Assembly: GCF_002865645.1 (NCBI RefSeq)
Contig: NW_020194512.1
Location: 2,645,183-2,709,182 of the forward strand
Direction: 5' to 3'
Length of the DNA stretch: 64,000 bases
Source: Hyaloscypha bicolor E
Taxonomy: Eukaryota > Ascomycota > Leotiomycetes > Helotiales > Hyaloscyphaceae
Position 1 is the stretch's first letter. Every line of letters begins with the position of its first letter. The notes under the pieces are model-generated. The model was not told the DNA's origin. It saw only the letters and a list, made by a program, of their open reading frames with translations, and ran no database searches. A program made the translations under genes and the position numbers. Positions 59,534 to 64,000 of the stretch are shown here, in pieces.

Positions 59534-62500
59534 ATGAACTCGTTCTTTGGGACGCAGTACTCGCAGGAGGATCTGCAGCAGCGGCTGGCGGAGAGGAGAC
59601 GCAGCAATGCGCCGAACAGGGCCAGCTCGTCGATGGTCCCAGGACCCCAACCGCAAGGCAATGACGACACGATGGATATGATGATGGGTGGCGGAGATTC
59701 ATTGGACGATATCATAATGCAGAATAATCAAGAGCTGCAGCGCAGGCAGAGTCTACCCAGAGCATACGCCCAAGATATCGACCGCAGGTCTTCGATGATG
59801 GAGTTCGGCTCGACTGATCAGAATTTGGGTGCTTTTCAGTTTGGCCCGGCGACCTCGATGTCGGGAGACTCGAATTTGAGACGGCAGTCAACGGGCGAAT
59901 TGGACATGGCGAGTGCGTATGGAAATATGGCGAATATGGGGCCAGGGATGAGCATGCCGGGTCAACAGATGGGGTTTTCAGGGGCTATAGTCTCGGATCC
60001 TCTGTCGATTGATACGAATGCTCAGTTTCCTGGGATGTCTGCGGATATGGTACATGGTATAATGGGTTATGGGCCAATGGGAATGGAGGGAATATCAGAA
60101 GAGGATTCAAACGCGATGAACATGTTCTCTCCAACGAGCTTCTCACAACCTTACGGTCCCGGTACCATGGATTCGATGACGAACGACTTTATGATGCCTC
60201 AGAATCTCCCAGAGGGCTTGACACCACACCGTGACAGCAGGGCTCCTGAAGAGAGTGACGAAATGATACCGACGATGCCTTCACTTAATGTTACCAATCC
60301 CTCATTGGTCAATTCGTCTCAAAACATGGCCATGAGCCAGAGCATGGCATACACTTCTCCAGTTACGGCCAATATGCCGGCTCTTCCAGCTCAAGAAACA
60401 CCTTTCGTCGGGCCATCGCCACCAGCCGATGATGCACAAATTACTGTGAAATCAGAGAAGAAGCCAGATTATTCTGGGATCTATTCTACGAGTGGTTTCG
60501 ATATGCTAGGTGCTTTGATGAAGGTTGCGAACCGAAAGAACCCGGAAGTCAATTTGGGTAAGGTGGATCTGTCATGCGCTTTCGTCGTCTGCGATATCAC
60601 AATGTACGATTGCCCGATTATCTACATCTCGGAAATTTTCGAACGATTGACTGGGTATGGGAAACACGAAATCATTGGCCAGAACTGTCGGTTTCTTCAA
60701 GACCCAAATGGGAAGGTCCAGGCTGGAGCATATCGGAACTTCGTCAACAATGATAGTGTTTACTATTTACGGCAACGGATAGAGGCTCGCAGAGAAGCTC
60801 AGCAGAGTATAATCAACTATCGAAAAGGAGGGCAACCTTTTATGAATATGCTTAGTATGGTTCCTATTACTGGAGAAGATGATAAGGAGATCAGGTACAT
60901 CGTCGGATTTCAGGTTGATCTGATGCTGAAGCCGGAGGCGCTCGCCGCCAAGGGTGTGAGCGGTCTCTATACTGTTGATTATTCGCAAGAGAACTTGCCA
61001 AAATATATATGGCAACCCCCCGAACAAAATCGACCACGAGACGGTGGCCGGACGATTAGTCGAGACGACGTTTCCACAGTTTTAAGCTCGATCAACACAA
61101 GCATGGAGTCGGAGTTGACGAAAAGGATGTGGGATAAGGTTTTGCTTGAGAACACGGATGATGTTGTTCACGTCCTTTCACTCAAAGGTCTCTTCTTATA
61201 TCTGTCGCCTTCAAGTCGTCATGTCTTGGAGTACGATTCTTCTGAACTTGTCGGTACCGCACTGTCATCTGTCTGCCACCCCAGCGACATCGTTCCTGTC
61301 ACTCGAGAACTGAAGGATACATCTGCTGGAGCTTCTGTGAACGTCGTCTTTCGAATACGGCGGAAGAAGAGTGGCTATACATGGTTCGAGAGTCATGGAT
61401 CTCTATGCGTTGAGCAAGGCAAGGGACGAAAGTGCATCATCCTCGTTGGCCGAGAAAGACCTGTCTATGCATTGGCTCGCCATGATGTGGAAGCTGCTGG
61501 CGGTATCGGAGACAGCGAGATGTGGACGAAATTGTCGACTTCCGGGATGTTCCTGTTCCTTTCATCAAATGTGCGAACTCTGCTGGATCGAAATCCTGAT
61601 GATCTCGTCGGCACTAGCATTCAAGCGCTCATGCGACCCGAATCGAAAGTAGAATTTGGCCGGTCCTTGGAGAAGGCGAGAACTGGAAAGCGAGTCACCC
61701 ACAAGCATGAGATTCTTAACAAAAGAGGTCTAGTATTGCAAGCTCAGACTACCTTGTATCCGGGAGATGCTGCGGAAGGCCAGAAACCTACGTTCCTGGT
61801 CGCTCAAACACGCTTGTTGAAGACTTCCTCCCGTTCTGTCGCACCTGCATTGGTTTCCCATAATAGTGGTAGTTCAAAAAGCATGACTTCGATAGCCAAT
61901 CACCCCTCTGATGATGGAACTCCTCTCAGCCATCCCTCAGGATTATCTTCAGCGCCTGCTCCAGATGGGGGAACCCCAACCCAATCTCAAATGGTTTCTT
62001 CGCATATGATGGGCGCTGTCACGCAAGCTGGTGGTACTCGACTTCCCATTGGGAACCAAGATCTCATTCTGGCTTCAGAAGACAACATATTCGACGAGCT
62101 GAAGACGACTCGATGCACAAGCTGGCAATTCGAACTCCGGCAAATGGAGAAGAGCAATCGAATCCTAGCAGAAGAACTCGCAGCCTTGCTACAGAATAAG
62201 AAGAAGCGAAAACGGCGCAAGGGAGGATCGACGACGCGCGACTGTGCGAACTGCCATACTCGAGTGACACCCGAATGGCGGCGAGGGCCGAGCGGGAACA
62301 GGGACCTGTGTAATAGTTGCGGGCTGCGGTGGGCCAAACAGGTGAGTGGAAGTACTTCTGATCACAGTAGAACCGTCCGACGATCATCGTATAAGGGGTT
62401 GTCCCAGTCAGACTCGTCCACATCTCGAAGTTAATCAGCTCGATGATTACCCGTCCCCTAAAACCACCATCGCGGTTGCTTTACTGTTTCTATCGATATT

Positions 62501-63174
62501 TGCTACGTATTCGGCGGAAAAGAGTATTTGAGAAGGGAAATTAAAATACGAGGCAAGATGCCGTATTACTTTCGATTGCCACGGCTACTTCGCCTGTTCT
62601 GTTCTGTTCTATACCCACGCCGTCACATCACTTCGTTTTGCTCTGTCTTGCTTGCTCGCCCTGTCCTGCTGCGCTTAGTAAATGTCAGCGTTCCGCTACA
62701 CTCTGCCTCCCCACCTCATTCCAATATCTCTTTCATTCACCACAAATCATCCATCCCTTCCCAACCCCTCACTAACCTTTACTTCCTCAGACCGGCCGCG
62801 TCTCCCCCCGCACCTCCACCCGAGGCGGCGACGGCTCCAAGCCCTCTCAATCACAGTCGCAAACCCAAAACAACTCGCAGACCCAATCCCAGCACTCCAA
62901 CTCACCTGTCCACTCCTCGCCTCTCGCACAGGAAGTGTCCACAGTCCAGAGTACATCGAACACCCCGAATCTGAACCGGGTGGTCCAGAAGGAGGGCGAT
63001 ATGAAAGGGGAGGGAGCCGCGATGGTGGAGAGTTTGGGCGGCAGGAGCACGGCGGAGAGTCGGCCAGTACATGGGCTTAGCCAGGGGTTTAGAGAGGGGG
63101 GCGAGAGGGGGATTACGAGGATCGGGGAGGAGGGGGCTGATATTTTTGCCTCTCTCCCCCCCATATTCCATTGA
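59534..63174 (+). CDS. wc-1: White collar-1 blue-light photoreceptor and GATA transcription factor
   Basis: Two exons, 59534-62341 and 62791-63174, join at phase 0 to 1063 residues, near the roughly 1100 usual for WC-1. The N-terminal 300 residues are Met/Ser/Gln/Gly-rich activation-type sequence. The LOV domain (about 345-465) holds the flavin-binding GQNCRFLQD with the photo-active Cys at 385. PAS-B (about 535-640) and PAS-C (about 660-765) follow, then [20 protein letters not shown], a basic stretch KKRKRRKGG (NLS) and a GATA zinc finger CANC-x18-CNSC (C904, C907, C926, C929). The second exon gives [18 protein letters not shown] and a Gln/Ser-rich tail ending SLPPIFH. With WC-2 it senses blue light and drives light-responsive and clock genes in the nucleus. 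Reading through the intron would end at 62434 instead. Confidence 0.95.
62342..62790 (+). other. Long intron of white collar-1
   Basis: 449 bp, GTGAGT donor and TTCCTCAG acceptor, several times longer than other introns in the window. It starts right after the zinc finger (WAKQ). Retention adds 30 other residues ([20 protein letters not shown] onwards) before a stop at 62432-62434. Confidence 0.8.
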
Positions 63175-64000
63175 TCTCCTCTGCTTCACCAAGGAAATGC
63201 GGGAGGTGGAGGATGGTGTAATGTGCAAGCAAGTTAATGTCGGAATTGGAATTGATGAGGGATGTTTGCTACGTGGTACCGGCCGGACGAGAATCTTTTG
63301 TGGAGAGTTCAGCGTTCTGTTGCTTTGGAGAATGGAGTTGGGATTTGGTCGGGATAGCTTTCTTTATGAGATGCAAGATGAGATCAATTGCGAAGATGAT
63401 GAGATTAGATAGCATCCTTAGTTTGATTGAGCACATGGATTGCTTTCGCTCCGCACCATCTCAAGTCTACTACCGTTTCAGTCGTTGCAACGAGTCCAGA
63501 AGTTGTGGCGGTGGTCTGTGAATGGAAATCCCAATGAAAATCTCCTTCACATCTTTGGTGCGAAAAGGAGTGCTTTCGTCGCTAACCCGGCCCCCCTTTT
63601 AATGCTCGCTTACTGTTTAGAGAGTAGGTAGGCTGCAATACTAAGACAGGGACGCATGCATCTTTTCGTTACCTGAATAAATGTGATGACTTGTTAAGAG
63701 CTTAATCGTAGCCTCACTTCGATTAGCACCATATAGAATTTTACGTACAACCCTGGATACAAAGTTGAATAACTCTGCCCGTTAATCTAGCAATAATCCT
63801 CAAGGTAATAGGGATCGGATTGCATTGTTTACAGGCTATTATGGCACCAAGCACATATTATACCCGGACTTGACACTGCAGTTAATTAACCACTTTGCTT
63901 GCCAGGGAGAGTCGTCGCACGATTTTATGGCCTGGAACTCTTGCAGCAGCCGCACTATTATATACACGATCTCGGTTAGAGGCTTAGAGCGAATTACTAG
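63175..64000. other. 3' flank of white collar-1, nothing else recognised
   Basis: Overlapping short frames in the first 450 bp, AT-rich afterwards. No gene, RNA or repeat that I can support before the window ends. Confidence 0.4.

Noticed and set aside
58817..59715. Minus-strand frames of 97-124 codons before and over the start of white collar-1
   Set aside because: They overlap the real gene or its leader, and their Ser/Arg/Cys-rich text is typical of antisense shadows.
62528..63412. Several plus-strand frames of 110-150 codons after white collar-1
   Set aside because: One of the three frames is the true last exon of white collar-1. The others have shadow composition.

Overview
The window reads as nuclear DNA of a filamentous ascomycete. 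Coding regions are broken by short (about 45-100 bp) GT-AG introns with recognisable branch points. Genes are closely packed on both strands. Characteristic fungal genes are present: a white-collar-1 photoreceptor, an NRPS-like carboxylate reductase, HET-domain remnants and an Sro7/Lgl protein. There are AT-rich transposon copies whose stop codons look like repeat-induced point mutation (RIP). I lean towards Leotiomycetes-like, but that is inference and not shown.

Layout. 1-14.6 kb: 3' end of an unknown gene, methionine aminopeptidase 2 (minus), a small secreted protein (minus), a four-domain A-T-R-SDR NRPS-like reductase (minus), a zone of gene relics (2EXR-like, HET-like and an unknown one), then a PAQR membrane protein (minus). 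14.6-32 kb: SDS23-type CBS protein (plus), a possible cysteine-rich peptide, a ten-exon CorA-like membrane protein (minus), a second HET relic, a hypothetical gene, Sro7/Lgl (minus) and a small hypothetical gene. 32.7-35.9 kb: one TA-flanked transposon with inverted termini and a dead DDE transposase. 36-45.5 kb: PDAP1-like phosphoprotein, NAD(P)-binding protein, GH78 alpha-L-rhamnosidase (minus) and a divergent sugar transporter (plus). 45.8-49 kb: a hypothetical gene and a cytochrome P450 pseudogene split by a 792-bp relative of the transposon. 49.6-64 kb: DHA1-type drug transporter (minus), tandem-GFA protein (plus), karyopherin beta-3/Kap121 (plus) and white collar-1 (plus), whose last exon lies behind a 449-bp intron.

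Functional links. GH78 and the sugar transporter start back to back around a promoter with several CreA-type GC boxes, which suggests a rhamnoside utilisation pair under carbon control. The two transposons share termini and internal sequence and look like a full-length element and its deletion derivative. The smaller one, together with loss of the heme cysteine, marks the P450 as dead. The NRPS-like gene has no clear biosynthetic partner genes, but a complete MetAP2 gene lies about 3 kb away. For multi-exon genes I joined exons by hand and checked that the reading frame is kept; those lengths are given in the entries.
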